From: Mycobacterium yunnanensis
GTDB lineage: Bacteria; Actinomycetota; Actinomycetes; Mycobacteriales; Mycobacteriaceae
Assembly: GCF_025823185.1 (NCBI RefSeq)
Contig: NZ_JACKVK010000022.1
Location: 192,756 to 256,755, forward strand
Reading direction: 5' to 3'
Length of the DNA: 64,000 nucleotides
Both the position numbers and the translations under genes were made by a program. Positions 41,426 through 49,990 of the stretch are shown in pieces (within the stretch, counting starts at the first letter, position 1; the number at the start of each line of letters is the position of its first letter). The notes beneath the pieces were generated by a model that searched no databases, was not told where the DNA came from, and saw nothing but the letters and a program-made list of their open reading frames with translations.

Positions 41426-43167
41426 CGAAGCTCTTCAACGATCCGGCGAGGTTCACCGAGGACATGCTCGTCGGGTTCCTCGACGCCAACTCGACCTACG
41501 TCGCCGGCGTTCCCGGCGGCGTGGTGCGCGCCAGCGAGACGCCACCGGGCAAGGTGGCCGTCGTCATCGGCGGCGGTTCCGGGCACTACCCGGCGTTCTG
41601 CGGGACCGTCGGCCCGGGTTTCGCCGACGGCGCGGTGGTCGGCAACATCTTCACTTCGCCGTCGGCCGAGGAAGCCGCGTCGGTCGCGCGCGCCGCCCAC
41701 GGTGACGCGGGTGTCCTGCTGACCACCGGCAACTACGCCGGCGACGTGATGAACTTCGGGTTGGCCGTGACCCAGTTGCGTGACGAGGGCATCGACGCGC
41801 ATTACTTCGCCGTCACCGACGACATCGCCAGTGCGCCACCGGGTGAGGAAGCCAAGAGGCGCGGCATCGCCGGTGACTTCACCGTCTTCAAGTGCGCCTC
41901 GGCCGCCGCGGAGGACGGCCTCGACATCACCGGCGTCGTCCGCGTCGCCGAAGCCGCCAACGCCGCCACCAGGACCCTTGGCGTGGCGTTCGACGGGTGC
42001 ACGTTGCCCGGCGCCGACTCGCCGTTGTTCACCGTGCCGGACAAGCAGATGGGCGTCGGTCTTGGCATCCACGGTGAACCCGGCGTCCGTGACGAGCCGA
42101 TGCCGTCGGCCGCCGACCTCGCGGTGACCCTCGTCGACGGCGTGCTGGCCGACGAGCCGACGACCGAGACGCGGCGAATCGCCGTCATCCTCAACGGACT
42201 TGGCCGCACCAAGTACGAAGAGCTGTTCGTCGTGTGGGGCACGGCGTCGCGGCTGCTGCGGGAGCGAGGCTACGAGGTGGTCGACCCCGAGGTGGGCGAG
42301 TTGGTCACCAGCCTCGACATGGCCGGGTGCTCGCTGACGGTGATGTGGCTCGACGACGAACTCGAGAAGTACTGGACGGCGCCGGCCGACACCCCCGCCT
42401 ACCGCAAGGGCGTTGCGGCGGTGTCGGATTCGGGTCGGCGACGCACCGATGCCGCTGCCGACGCGGCTGCCCCGGAACGCGACGTCGCCGAACTCGCCGA
42501 TGACGACGGACGCGATGGCGGGCGGTTCGTCGTCAAGGCGTTCGACGCGATCGCCGGCATGCTGGCCGGCGCCGAGGAGGAACTGGGCCGCATCGACGCC
42601 GTCGCCGGTGACGGCGACCACGGCCGCGGCATGGTGAAGGGGTCGTCGGCGGCGCGGGTCGCCGCGGCCGCTGCGGCCAAGGCCGGTGCGGGCCAGGGCT
42701 CGGTACTCGGCGCAGCGGGCCGGGAATGGGCCGCGAAGGCGGGCGGCACGTCCGGCGTACTGTGGGGAGCGCTGCTGAACGCCGTCGGCGCTCGCCTCGG
42801 TGACACCGGGCGGCCGGACTCCAAGACCGTCGCGGCGGCGATGCGGGACGGCTACGACTCGCTCATCGCACTCGGCGGTGCTTCTCCGGGCGACAAGACG
42901 ATGCTCGACGCCATGCTCCCGTTCGTCGAGGAACTCGAGCGCCGGGTGTCCACGGGTGAGTCGTGGAAGGCGTCATGGCGGGAGGCGGCGCAGGTCGCCA
43001 CCGACGCCGCCCGCGCAACGGCCGACATGCGACCGAAGGTCGGACGGGCTCGGCCGCTGGCCGAGCGCAGCGTCGGGACGCCCGACGCCGGCGCGACGTC
43101 GTTGGCGATGATCGCCCACACCGTGGCCGATTGCCTTGGACGCGACACTCAGGAAGTGACGAAATGA
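41422..43167 (+). CDS. derK: Fused DhaK-DhaL kinase, erythrulose/dihydroxyacetone kinase type
   Basis: The 581-aa protein joins a DhaK domain (residues 1-335, GGGSGHYPAFCG near 53 and substrate-binding His in GLGIHGEPG near 215) to a DhaL ATP-binding domain (residues 370-570, VAGDGDHGRGM near 395 and GGTSGVLWGALL near 440). ATP-dependent kinases of this layout phosphorylate dihydroxyacetone or erythrulose after Schiff- or hemiaminal-type binding to the His. In M. smegmatis, homologues linked to the erythritol importer act on erythrulose; that assignment is adopted here from context. It is coupled at both ends by 4-base overlaps. Confidence 0.8.
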   Translation: MTKLFNDPARFTEDMLVGFLDANSTYVAGVPGGVVRASETPPGKVAVVIGGGSGHYPAFCGTVGPGFADGAVVGNIFTSPSAEEAASVARAAHGDAGVLLTTGNYAGDVMNFGLAVTQLRDEGIDAHYFAVTDDIASAPPGEEAKRRGIAGDFTVFKCASAAAEDGLDITGVVRVAEAANAATRTLGVAFDGCTLPGADSPLFTVPDKQMGVGLGIHGEPGVRDEPMPSAADLAVTLVDGVLADEPTTETRRIAVILNGLGRTKYEELFVVWGTASRLLRERGYEVVDPEVGELVTSLDMAGCSLTVMWLDDELEKYWTAPADTPAYRKGVAAVSDSGRRRTDAAADAAAPERDVAELADDDGRDGGRFVVKAFDAIAGMLAGAEEELGRIDAVAGDGDHGRGMVKGSSAARVAAAAAAKAGAGQGSVLGAAGREWAAKAGGTSGVLWGALLNAVGARLGDTGRPDSKTVAAAMRDGYDSLIALGGASPGDKTMLDAMLPFVEELERRVSTGESWKASWREAAQVATDAARATADMRPKVGRARPLAERSVGTPDAGATSLAMIAHTVADCLGRDTQEVTK

Positions 43168-43634
43168 CTGGACTTCGGATCGTCGTCGGTTGCGACGACG
43201 CGGGATCTGAATACAAGGAAGCCCTCAAGAGGGACCTGCAGGCCGACGACCGCGTCTCGGAGGTCACCGACGTCGGCGTCGGCACCGACGAGCACACCGC
43301 GTACCCCCACGTGGCCGTGGCCGCAGCCCGGCTCGTCGCCGAGGGCAAGGCCGACCGCGCGCTGCTGGTGTGCGGCACGGGCCTCGGCGTGGCGATCAGC
43401 GCCAACAAGGTGCCGGGGATTCGCGCGGTGACCGCTCACGACGGGTTCTCCGTCGAGCGGTCGGTGCTGTCCAACAATGCGCAGGTGCTGTGCTTCGGTC
43501 AACGCGTTATCGGGCTCGAGCTGGCTCGGCGACTCGCCAGGGAGTGGCTCGGATACGAGTTCGACCCGACGAGCGCGTCGGCCGAGAAGGTCGACGCGAT
43601 CTGCGGGTACGAATCCGAGTCCGTCGCGCCCTGA
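43164..43634 (+). CDS. derI: RpiB/LacAB-family isomerase, erythrulose-4-phosphate isomerase type
   Basis: The 156-aa enzyme has the RpiB fold: IVVGCDDAGSEYKEALKRDL at the start, catalytic Cys and loop VCGTGLGVAISANKVPGIRA near residue 71, and the phosphate-binding NNAQVLCFGQRVIG near 107. RpiB proteins interconvert aldose and ketose phosphates. As last gene of the polyol operon, it would turn the erythrulose phosphate into erythrose 4-phosphate for central metabolism. It starts in an ATGA overlap with the kinase gene. No LerI-type (triose-isomerase-like) gene accompanies it. Confidence 0.8.
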   Translation: MTGLRIVVGCDDAGSEYKEALKRDLQADDRVSEVTDVGVGTDEHTAYPHVAVAAARLVAEGKADRALLVCGTGLGVAISANKVPGIRAVTAHDGFSVERSVLSNNAQVLCFGQRVIGLELARRLAREWLGYEFDPTSASAEKVDAICGYESESVAP

Positions 43635-43941
43635 ACGTGGTTCGGCAGTTTGCGACGAAATTGGTTGGTGCCAGCCACGTCGGCGCTCGAGGGTATCTCG
43701 GGGCTGAGCTGGTATTTCCGTGCGGTGAGCACGGCTCAGCGACGAAAGACGCCGTTGACGTGCGGATCGGGCGAATGGTCGGGCGGACGGAGTTCGAACC
43801 GACGCATGCAGATCGGTCGCCGCCGCCGCTGGTCAGCGGGGCTGATTCCCGGCAGAATCTCGGTAGCTGGCCCCAATGATGTGGGACGATTGTCGGTAAC
43901 CGCCCGCCGTGTGGGTCGCTAGTCGGTACGAGGAGGTCGCC
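43635..43941. other. 307-bp intergenic region after the polyol operon
   Basis: No convincing gene, terminator or RNA is visible. Reading frames here are short and lack coding bias. The last 20 bases contain the GAGGAGG ribosome site of the next gene. A promoter for that gene is presumably present, but no clear -10/-35 pair stands out. Confidence 0.6.
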
Positions 43942-45222
43942 TTGTCAACGCATCTGCGCATCGCTGCGGGCGCGTGCGTGCTGTCGACCGGCTTCATGAT
44001 CGCCGGCGCCGGCGGTGCGGTCGCCGCCGCCGAGCCGGACTCCGACGCCTCGACGCCCAGCACGTCCACCGGCACCGCCCACGGACCCGTCGGAACCTTC
44101 GCCGACAACGTCCGCAAATCCGTGGAGACGTCGCTGCACGGCACGGTCCAAGGTGTGACCGGCACGCTGAACACCCTCACCAAGCCGGGTCAGATCCAGT
44201 CGAACATCCCCAAGTCGCCGAAGACGACCTTCGGTGGCAGTCCCACCGTCTACGGCAGCACGGCGCCCGCGACGGACACCGCACCCGACGTGGCCACCGC
44301 GCCCGACGCAGCCACGACGCCCGTGGATCCGTCGACCTCCCCGGTCGAGCAGTCGACCGCACCCGTCGCCGCTCCCGCGTCGCAGCCGTCGCCGTCGGTG
44401 AACAAGGACCCGATTGCTCCCGTCGCGAAGGCCGTCACCTCGCTGGGCACCTCGCTCAGCGCGGTCCCCGGAGTCGTGGCCGGTCTCCCAACGTCGGTGA
44501 CGCCGGTGTCGGACGTGCTGACCTCCATTCAGAACGTGCTGACCTCCGTAAACGAGACGGGCAATTCCCTCGCCACCGTGCCGTCGGACCTCGCGGGTCT
44601 GCTCGGCGTGGGCACGGGAGTGACGACACCGACCATCGGGGCGGCGGCGACCGGTCTCACCCGTGCGCGGGTGGTGACCCCCGACCCGGCGACGCCCGTG
44701 TGGTCGGCGGCACCCGATCTCCCGACTCTGCTCGCCGCACCAAGTGGTCCCGTCGCGGCCGTTCCCGCGGCGCCCGTCCTCCCCTTGGACGTCGCGACGC
44801 ACGACGCCGTCAGCCCAGCGACCGAGGCGCCCGCGCCCGCCGCCGCCCCGGAGGAATCGCCCAAGAGCGACGTCCTGTCCACGGTGGAGCACGTCATCGG
44901 AGCCGTCGTCGCGACGGTGTCGCTGACCGCGCTGGCCGCCGTCGCGTTGCCCGGCATCCTCGGCCTGCTCACCACCTGCGCCGCGGGCATCCGCGTCGGA
45001 TACCGCCAGGCCAAGGCCGCGTCGTCGCTGCCCGACACCGCGCTGGCCCGATTCGTCGGGTCGGGTCCCGTCGGCGTGGTGCGATCCCGCTCACAGGTCG
45101 AATTGCGTTCGCGCGCAACGCGTCTCGCGCCAACCGCGACTCAGACGATCGAGCGGCGACCGGCACTGCGTGTCGTCGGATCCGAGTCCGCGGCCACGCA
45201 GGTGCTCGACACCGCCGTCTAG
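43942..45222 (+). CDS. Low-complexity exported protein with C-terminal membrane anchor (type A)
   Basis: The 426-aa protein starts at TTG 43942, 6 bases behind GAGGAGG. It has a signal sequence (HLRIAAGACVLSTGFMIAGA, cut near AVAAAE), a long Ala/Thr/Pro/Val-rich region (residues about 30-310) with little secondary structure, one hydrophobic helix near 325-355 and a basic tail GIRVGYRQAKA followed by about 75 Arg-rich residues. The layout predicts an extracellular stalk anchored by its C-terminus. I do not recognise the middle region. The anchor and GYRQAKA motif recur in the protein at 51038. Confidence 0.75.
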   Translation: MSTHLRIAAGACVLSTGFMIAGAGGAVAAAEPDSDASTPSTSTGTAHGPVGTFADNVRKSVETSLHGTVQGVTGTLNTLTKPGQIQSNIPKSPKTTFGGSPTVYGSTAPATDTAPDVATAPDAATTPVDPSTSPVEQSTAPVAAPASQPSPSVNKDPIAPVAKAVTSLGTSLSAVPGVVAGLPTSVTPVSDVLTSIQNVLTSVNETGNSLATVPSDLAGLLGVGTGVTTPTIGAAATGLTRARVVTPDPATPVWSAAPDLPTLLAAPSGPVAAVPAAPVLPLDVATHDAVSPATEAPAPAAAPEESPKSDVLSTVEHVIGAVVATVSLTALAAVALPGILGLLTTCAAGIRVGYRQAKAASSLPDTALARFVGSGPVGVVRSRSQVELRSRATRLAPTATQTIERRPALRVVGSESAATQVLDTAV

Positions 45223-45327
45223 GACGACCGTCCGCGCCCACACCGAGGTCAACTCGTCATCTGGCGTGCACTGACACGTCACGCGGTGATTGCTCACCCG
45301 CTGTCCCGTTGAAGCACCGTGGCCGCC

Positions 45328-46158
45328 ATGAGCACTGCCTCCGTACTCATCGCCGCTGATCAACCCGCCGCCGGCTCGCTGGTGCCGCGCTACACACTGC
45401 TGCTGTCCTCGGATCCCGCGCTCGTCGACGACGCCCAGCGCCTGCGTCACGAAGTGTTCACCTCAGAGCCCGGATTCGAACTCGCCGGACGCCTCGACGG
45501 GCGCGACGCCGACCGATTCGACGAGTACTGCGACCACCTCCTGGTGCGTGAGGACCGGTCCGGCGAGCTCGTCGGCTGCTACCGGATGCTGCCGCCGCCC
45601 GGCGCGATCGCCGCCGGCGGTCTCTACAGCGCCACCGAGTTCGACGTGACCGAACTGGATCCGCTGCGACCGTCGCTGGTCGAGATGGGACGGGCCGTGG
45701 TCCGGGAGGACCACCGCAACGGCGGCGTCGTGCTGCTGATGTGGGCGGGCATCCTGGCCTACCTGGACCGCAGTGGCTACGACTACGTCACCGGCTGCGT
45801 GTCGGTCCCCGTTCGGGGAACGCCCGACGAGGCGCCCGGTGCCCAGATCCGCGCGGTCCGCGACGTCGTCCGCAAGCGCCACGCCTCGCCCTTCACCGTC
45901 CACCCGTACCGGCCGGTCGTCGTGGACGGCAAGGGTCTCGACGACATCGAGCCCCCGGCGCGGGCCACTCTGCCGGCGCTGATGCGCGGCTACCTCCGAC
46001 TAGGTGCGCAGGTGTGCGGCGATCCGGCCCACGACCCCGACTTCGGCGTCGGCGACTTCCCCGCACTGCTCGACAAGCGCCACGCCGACGTCCGGTATCT
46101 GCAGCGCCTGCGCTCGGTGTCCCAGGCCGGCGAGATGTCCGAGGGGAGCCGGCGATGA
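45328..46158 (+). CDS. OlsB/autoinducer-synthase-like GNAT N-acyltransferase (Rv3027c type)
   Basis: The roughly 276-aa protein has the acyltransferase fold of the hemolysin/OlsB group: LRHEVFTSEPGFEL near residue 40, FDEYCDHLLVRE near 62, VEMGRAVVREDHRNGGVVLL near 114. In OlsB this domain transfers an acyl chain from acyl-ACP to the ornithine amino group. It overlaps the following PlsC-type gene (ATGA at 46155-46158), an arrangement like olsB-olsA. In mycobacteria the pair is conserved (Rv3027c-Rv3026c), but its product is not settled. A GTG at 45319 is an alternative start. Confidence 0.82.
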   Translation: MSTASVLIAADQPAAGSLVPRYTLLLSSDPALVDDAQRLRHEVFTSEPGFELAGRLDGRDADRFDEYCDHLLVREDRSGELVGCYRMLPPPGAIAAGGLYSATEFDVTELDPLRPSLVEMGRAVVREDHRNGGVVLLMWAGILAYLDRSGYDYVTGCVSVPVRGTPDEAPGAQIRAVRDVVRKRHASPFTVHPYRPVVVDGKGLDDIEPPARATLPALMRGYLRLGAQVCGDPAHDPDFGVGDFPALLDKRHADVRYLQRLRSVSQAGEMSEGSRR

Positions 46159-47006
46159 GCAGCCATGCGGTGGTCGACAGTCCCTGGCTGCCAAGGGCGT
46201 CGTGCGACGCATCTTGCGTTCGGTGCGAGGCCGTGCACGGACTGCTGCGCGTGACCATGGTGGTGCGCACCACCGTTCGCGTCGTGTGCGCGCTGCTGGT
46301 GCTGCCCACCGCGGTGCTGCTGGCCCTTCCGATACCCGGCAAGGCGCGGGCCCAGCGCCTGTACTGCCGCCTGATGCTCCGCTGCCTCGGCGTGCGGGTC
46401 GTCACCTCCGGCGGACCCATTCGCAACCTTAGCGGCGTGCTGGTGGTCAGCGGTCACGTGTCCTGGGTCGACGTCTTCGTGATCGGCGCCGTGCTGCCGG
46501 GATCGTTCGTCGCGCGCGCGGATCTGGTCGACTGGCCCGCCCTGGGGGTCCTGGCACGTCTCATGAAGGTGATCCCCATCGACCGGGCCAGCCTTCGCAG
46601 GTTGCCCGACGTGGTCGGCACCGTGGCCGACAGGCTGGCCGCCGGTCAGACCGTCGTCGCGTTCCCCGAGGGCACCACGTGGTGTGGCGTCGCCCACGGC
46701 ACCTTCCGCCCCGCCATGTTCCAGGGCGCGGTCGACGCGGGACGGCCCGTGCAGCCGCTGCGCCTGACCTACCAGCACCGTGACGGAAGACCGTCCACGA
46801 TCCCGGCGTTCATCGGCGACGACTCCCTGCTCGAGTCGGTCTGGCGCGTCGTCACCGCCCGTCTGACCGTGTGTCAGGTACGGGTGCAGTCCCTTCAGCT
46901 GCCGGGGACGGACCGCCGCGATCTGGCCGCGCGGTGCGAGGTCGCGGTGCGCGGGAAGACGGTGCTGGAGGACCACTCGGCCCACGGGCGTGCGCTGGTC
47001 GCCTGA
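46155..47006 (+). CDS. PlsC/OlsA-like 1-acyl O-acyltransferase (Rv3026c type)
   Basis: The 283-aa membrane-associated enzyme has a hydrophobic segment near residues 35-60, the acyltransferase motif I GHVSWVDV near 104 (HxxxxD), and motif III AFPEGTTWCG near 174. These catalyse transfer of an acyl group to a hydroxyl of lysophospholipids or lyso-ornithine lipid. Overlap with the OlsB-like gene suggests a two-step acylation of one substrate. It is the orthologue of M. tuberculosis Rv3026c by order and motifs. Confidence 0.86.
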   Translation: MSSHAVVDSPWLPRASCDASCVRCEAVHGLLRVTMVVRTTVRVVCALLVLPTAVLLALPIPGKARAQRLYCRLMLRCLGVRVVTSGGPIRNLSGVLVVSGHVSWVDVFVIGAVLPGSFVARADLVDWPALGVLARLMKVIPIDRASLRRLPDVVGTVADRLAAGQTVVAFPEGTTWCGVAHGTFRPAMFQGAVDAGRPVQPLRLTYQHRDGRPSTIPAFIGDDSLLESVWRVVTARLTVCQVRVQSLQLPGTDRRDLAARCEVAVRGKTVLEDHSAHGRALVA

Positions 47007-47009
47007 GGC

Positions 47010-47030
47010 ATACCGGCCTGCCGGTATCCT
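47010..47030. promoter_or_regulatory. 18-bp perfect palindrome on the -10 box of the cysteine desulfurase gene
   Basis: ATACCGGC-CT-GCCGGTAT (47010-47027) is a perfect inverted repeat with 8-bp arms. The likely -10 hexamer TATCCT (47025-47030) overlaps its right arm and lies 10 bases before the ATG at 47040. A repressor bound here would block the promoter. The shape (ATACC...GGTAT) recalls CsoR-family sites, but the regulator is not known. Confidence 0.65.
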
Positions 47031-47039
47031 TGACGGGCC

Positions 47040-48227
47040 ATGACCGCCGTCTACCTGGATCACGCCGCCACCACCCCGATGCACCCCGTCGCCGTCGAGG
47101 CGATGGTCGAGGTGCTGGCGACAGTCGGCAACGCATCGTCGCTGCACACGGCCGGTCGGGCGGCGCGACGCCGGATGGAGGAGGCGCGCGAGTCGCTGGC
47201 CGGGCTTCTCGGCGCCCGGCCCTCGGAGATCGTCTTCACCGCCGGTGGCACCGAGAGCGACAATCTCGCCGTCAAGGGCATCTACTGGGCCCGTCGCGAC
47301 GCCGATCCCATGCGTCGCCGCATCATCACCACCCCGGTCGAACACCACGCGATCCTCGACGCGGTGGAATGGCTCGTCGAACACGAAGGCGCCGAGGTCA
47401 CCTGGCTTCCGGTCGGCGCCGACGGCTCGGTCACCCCGGCCGCCCTGAGACAGGCGCTCGAGGAGAACGTCGGAGACGTCGCCCTCGTCACGGTCATGTG
47501 GGCCAACAACGAGGTTGGCACCGTGATGCCGATCGCCGAGCTGGCCGCCGTCGCCGCCGAGTTCGAGGTGCCGATGCACAGCGACGCCATCCAGGCGGTA
47601 GGGCAGCTGCCCGTCGACTTCGCGGCCAGCGGACTGTCGGCCATGAGCGTGGCCGCCCACAAGTTCGGCGGCCCCACCGGCGTCGGCGCGCTGCTGCTGC
47701 GCCGTGACACCGCCTGCGTGCCGCTGCTGCACGGCGGCGGCCAAGAGCGTGACGTCCGTTCGGGCACTCCGGACGTCGCCGGAGCGGTCTCGATGGCCGC
47801 GGCGGCGCGCGTCGCCGTCGAGGGCCTTGAGGTCAACCGGGCTCGCATCTCCGCGCTGCGGGACACCCTCGTCGACGGGGTGCTCGCCTCGATGGACGAC
47901 GTCGAGCTCAACGGAGCCCGCGGCGACGCTCGGCTTCCTGGCAACACCCACTTCACCTTCCGCGGCTGCGAGGGCGACGCACTGCTGATGTTGTTGGACG
48001 CCAAGGGCATCGAATGCTCCACCGGCTCGGCGTGCACCGCAGGCGTGGCGCGACCATCGCACGTCCTGATCGCCATGGGCGCCGACCCCGCCAGTGCTCG
48101 CGGTTCCCTGCGGTTCTCCCTGGGGCACACCAGCACCGAGGCCGACGTCGAGGCCGTGCTGGCCGTACTGCCTGCGGCGGTCGACCGGGCGCGCCAAGCC
48201 GCTCTGGCCAGCGCGGGACAGAAGTAG
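47040..48227 (+). CDS. iscS: Cysteine desulfurase (IscS/NifS type)
   Basis: The 395-aa PLP enzyme has YLDHAATTPMHPVAVEAM at the start, the PLP lysine in VAAHKFGGPTG near residue 203, and the catalytic Cys loop CSTGSACTAG near 327. It removes sulfur from cysteine and hands it as persulfide to acceptors. The adjacent mnmA (2 bp downstream) points to tRNA 2-thiouridine synthesis as one destination; iron-sulfur assembly is another in mycobacteria. A palindrome over the promoter indicates specific regulation, perhaps by sulfur or iron status. Confidence 0.93.
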   Translation: MTAVYLDHAATTPMHPVAVEAMVEVLATVGNASSLHTAGRAARRRMEEARESLAGLLGARPSEIVFTAGGTESDNLAVKGIYWARRDADPMRRRIITTPVEHHAILDAVEWLVEHEGAEVTWLPVGADGSVTPAALRQALEENVGDVALVTVMWANNEVGTVMPIAELAAVAAEFEVPMHSDAIQAVGQLPVDFAASGLSAMSVAAHKFGGPTGVGALLLRRDTACVPLLHGGGQERDVRSGTPDVAGAVSMAAAARVAVEGLEVNRARISALRDTLVDGVLASMDDVELNGARGDARLPGNTHFTFRGCEGDALLMLLDAKGIECSTGSACTAGVARPSHVLIAMGADPASARGSLRFSLGHTSTEADVEAVLAVLPAAVDRARQAALASAGQK

Positions 48228-48229
48228 CC

Positions 48230-49312
48230 ATGCGCGTCTTGGTTGCGATGAGTGGCGGCGTCGACTCGTCGGTGGCCGCCGCCCGAATGGTCGACGCCGG
48301 CCACGACGTGGTGGGTGTCCACCTCGCGCTGTCGTCGGCTCCCGGCACGTTGCGCACCGGCTCGCGCGGCTGCTGCTCGAAGGAGGACGCGTCCGACGCG
48401 CGCCGCGTCGCCGACGTCCTCGACATCCCGTTCTACGTCTGGGACTTCGCCGACCGCTTCAAGGAGGACGTGATCGACGACTTCGTCGCGTCCTATGCGC
48501 GCGGCGAGACGCCGAACCCCTGCGTGCGATGCAACGAGAAGGTCAAGTTCTCCGCGCTGTCGGCCCGCGCCCTGGCGCTGGGATTCGACGCGCTGGCCAC
48601 CGGTCACTACGCCCGCCTCGCCGACGGCCGCCTGCGCCGTGCCGTCGACGTCGACAAGGACCAGTCCTACGTCCTCGGGGTACTCGACGCCCAACAGCTC
48701 GCGACCGCCGTCTTCCCGATCGGCGACACCCCGAAGCCCCGGATCCGTGAGGAAGCCGCCGACCGTGGCCTGGCCGTCGCGGCCAAGCCGGACAGCCACG
48801 ACATCTGCTTCATCCCCTCTGGGGACACCAAGGCCTTCCTGGGCGCCAGGATCGGTGTCCGTCGCGGCGCCGTCGTCGACGCGGGCGGCACCGTGCTGGC
48901 CGAGCACGACGGCGTGCACGGATTCACCATCGGTCAGCGCAAGGGCCTCGGCATCGCCGGACCGGGGCCCGACGGCCAACCCCGGTACGTGACGGCGATC
49001 GACGCCGACAGCGGCACCGTCCACGTCGGCGCGGCCCAAGACCTCGACGTCTGGCACCTCGTCGGGGAGCGTCCGGTGTTCACCTCGGGCACCCCGCTCG
49101 ACGGCCCCGTGGAGTGCGAGGTGCAGGTGCGCGCCCACGGCGGCATCGCCGCGACCGTGGCGGAGGTTCGCGACGGCACCCTGGTCGCCGATCTCCGGGG
49201 CCCGCTGCGCGGCGTCGCCCCCGGGCAGACGATGGTGCTCTACCGGCCCGACCCCGACGGTGACGAGGTGTTGGCCAGCGCCACCATCGCCGTCGCCGAC
49301 CGGCAGCGCTAA
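48230..49312 (+). CDS. mnmA: tRNA-specific 2-thiouridylase MnmA
   Basis: The 360-aa enzyme has the PP-loop AMSGGVDSSVAAARM at the start, the first catalytic Cys in TPNPCVRCNEKVKF near residue 93, and the second in SHDICFIPSGD near 190, plus C-terminal beta-barrel domains. It thiolates U34 of Lys, Glu and Gln tRNAs using sulfur from the desulfurase encoded just upstream. It matches Rv3024c (trmU). Its 3' end overlaps the convergent lipoprotein gene by four bases. Confidence 0.95.
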   Translation: MRVLVAMSGGVDSSVAAARMVDAGHDVVGVHLALSSAPGTLRTGSRGCCSKEDASDARRVADVLDIPFYVWDFADRFKEDVIDDFVASYARGETPNPCVRCNEKVKFSALSARALALGFDALATGHYARLADGRLRRAVDVDKDQSYVLGVLDAQQLATAVFPIGDTPKPRIREEAADRGLAVAAKPDSHDICFIPSGDTKAFLGARIGVRRGAVVDAGGTVLAEHDGVHGFTIGQRKGLGIAGPGPDGQPRYVTAIDADSGTVHVGAAQDLDVWHLVGERPVFTSGTPLDGPVECEVQVRAHGGIAATVAEVRDGTLVADLRGPLRGVAPGQTMVLYRPDPDGDEVLASATIAVADRQR

Positions 49313-49944
49313 CCGGGCACCCGTTCCAGCAGGTTCGTCATCACGATGTCGGGCACCGACGACGGATAGGCGCAGAACGTGACCTCGACGAGCACCACCG
49401 ACTTGAGCCGGTAGTCCCGGCCGCATTCACTGCTGGTGCGGGTCCGGATGGCGTCGGGGCCCGTCGTCCACTCCCCGACGTACCCGGACGTGGACGTGCC
49501 GCACGCGTCGACCCGTCCGACCAGGCCCTCGAACGCCGCGCGGGCCGTCGCGCGGTCTTGATAGGCCGCGGCGCCCTGCGAGATCAAGGCACCGACCGGT
49601 GGGTTCTGGTAGGTCGTCTTGTGGAAGTCGGCCACGTCGCGGCCGAAGGTCTGCGTCTCGGCGAAGAGCCAGGCGCACGAAGGGGGCACCTGGTCGGCGA
49701 GCACGGTCACGTCGACTGGTGACGTGCCGTCCATGCTGGGGATGACGGTGAGATCGTCACCGCCCCCGGTGATCGCGCGCATCCGTGACTGCTCGAGCAG
49801 CACGTCGTCGGCGTCGACGGGGGAGCGGGACTCCTCGAGGCCCGGGGCGGATGCGACCGGGTTGCCCGTCACGGTGCTGGTGCAGCCGAGCGCCAGCGCG
49901 GCCGTGCACACGGCCAGCAGTGACCTCGGTCGCGATGCGGGCAT
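49309..49944 (-). CDS. Sensor-domain lipoprotein (PknH-C-like; probably LpqA)
   Basis: The 211-aa lipoprotein has a signal with lipobox LALGC near residue 17, then a PknH-type extracellular sensor domain with paired cysteines (VPPSCAWLF near 95, GRVDACGTS near 150, SSECGRDY near 175, VTFCAYP near 193) that form two disulfides in the family. Its place next to and divergent from the Rv3015c-like gene agrees with M. tuberculosis LpqA (Rv3016). The ATG at 49944 is preferred to an upstream start because the signal peptide begins there. The ligand is unknown. Confidence 0.8.
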   Translation of the reverse strand: MPASRPRSLLAVCTAALALGCTSTVTGNPVASAPGLEESRSPVDADDVLLEQSRMRAITGGGDDLTVIPSMDGTSPVDVTVLADQVPPSCAWLFAETQTFGRDVADFHKTTYQNPPVGALISQGAAAYQDRATARAAFEGLVGRVDACGTSTSGYVGEWTTGPDAIRTRTSSECGRDYRLKSVVLVEVTFCAYPSSVPDIVMTNLLERVPG

Positions 49945-49977
49945 GCTCGACGGTAACTGGTCGCGGCCGCCATCGAA

Positions 49978-49983
49978 TAGTGT
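49978..49983 (+). promoter_or_regulatory. Probable -10 box of the MetE-like gene
   Basis: TAGTGT ends 8 bases before the GTG at 49991; no Shine-Dalgarno sequence is present, consistent with a leaderless transcript. Confidence 0.45.
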
Positions 49984-49990
49984 TGGCCGC

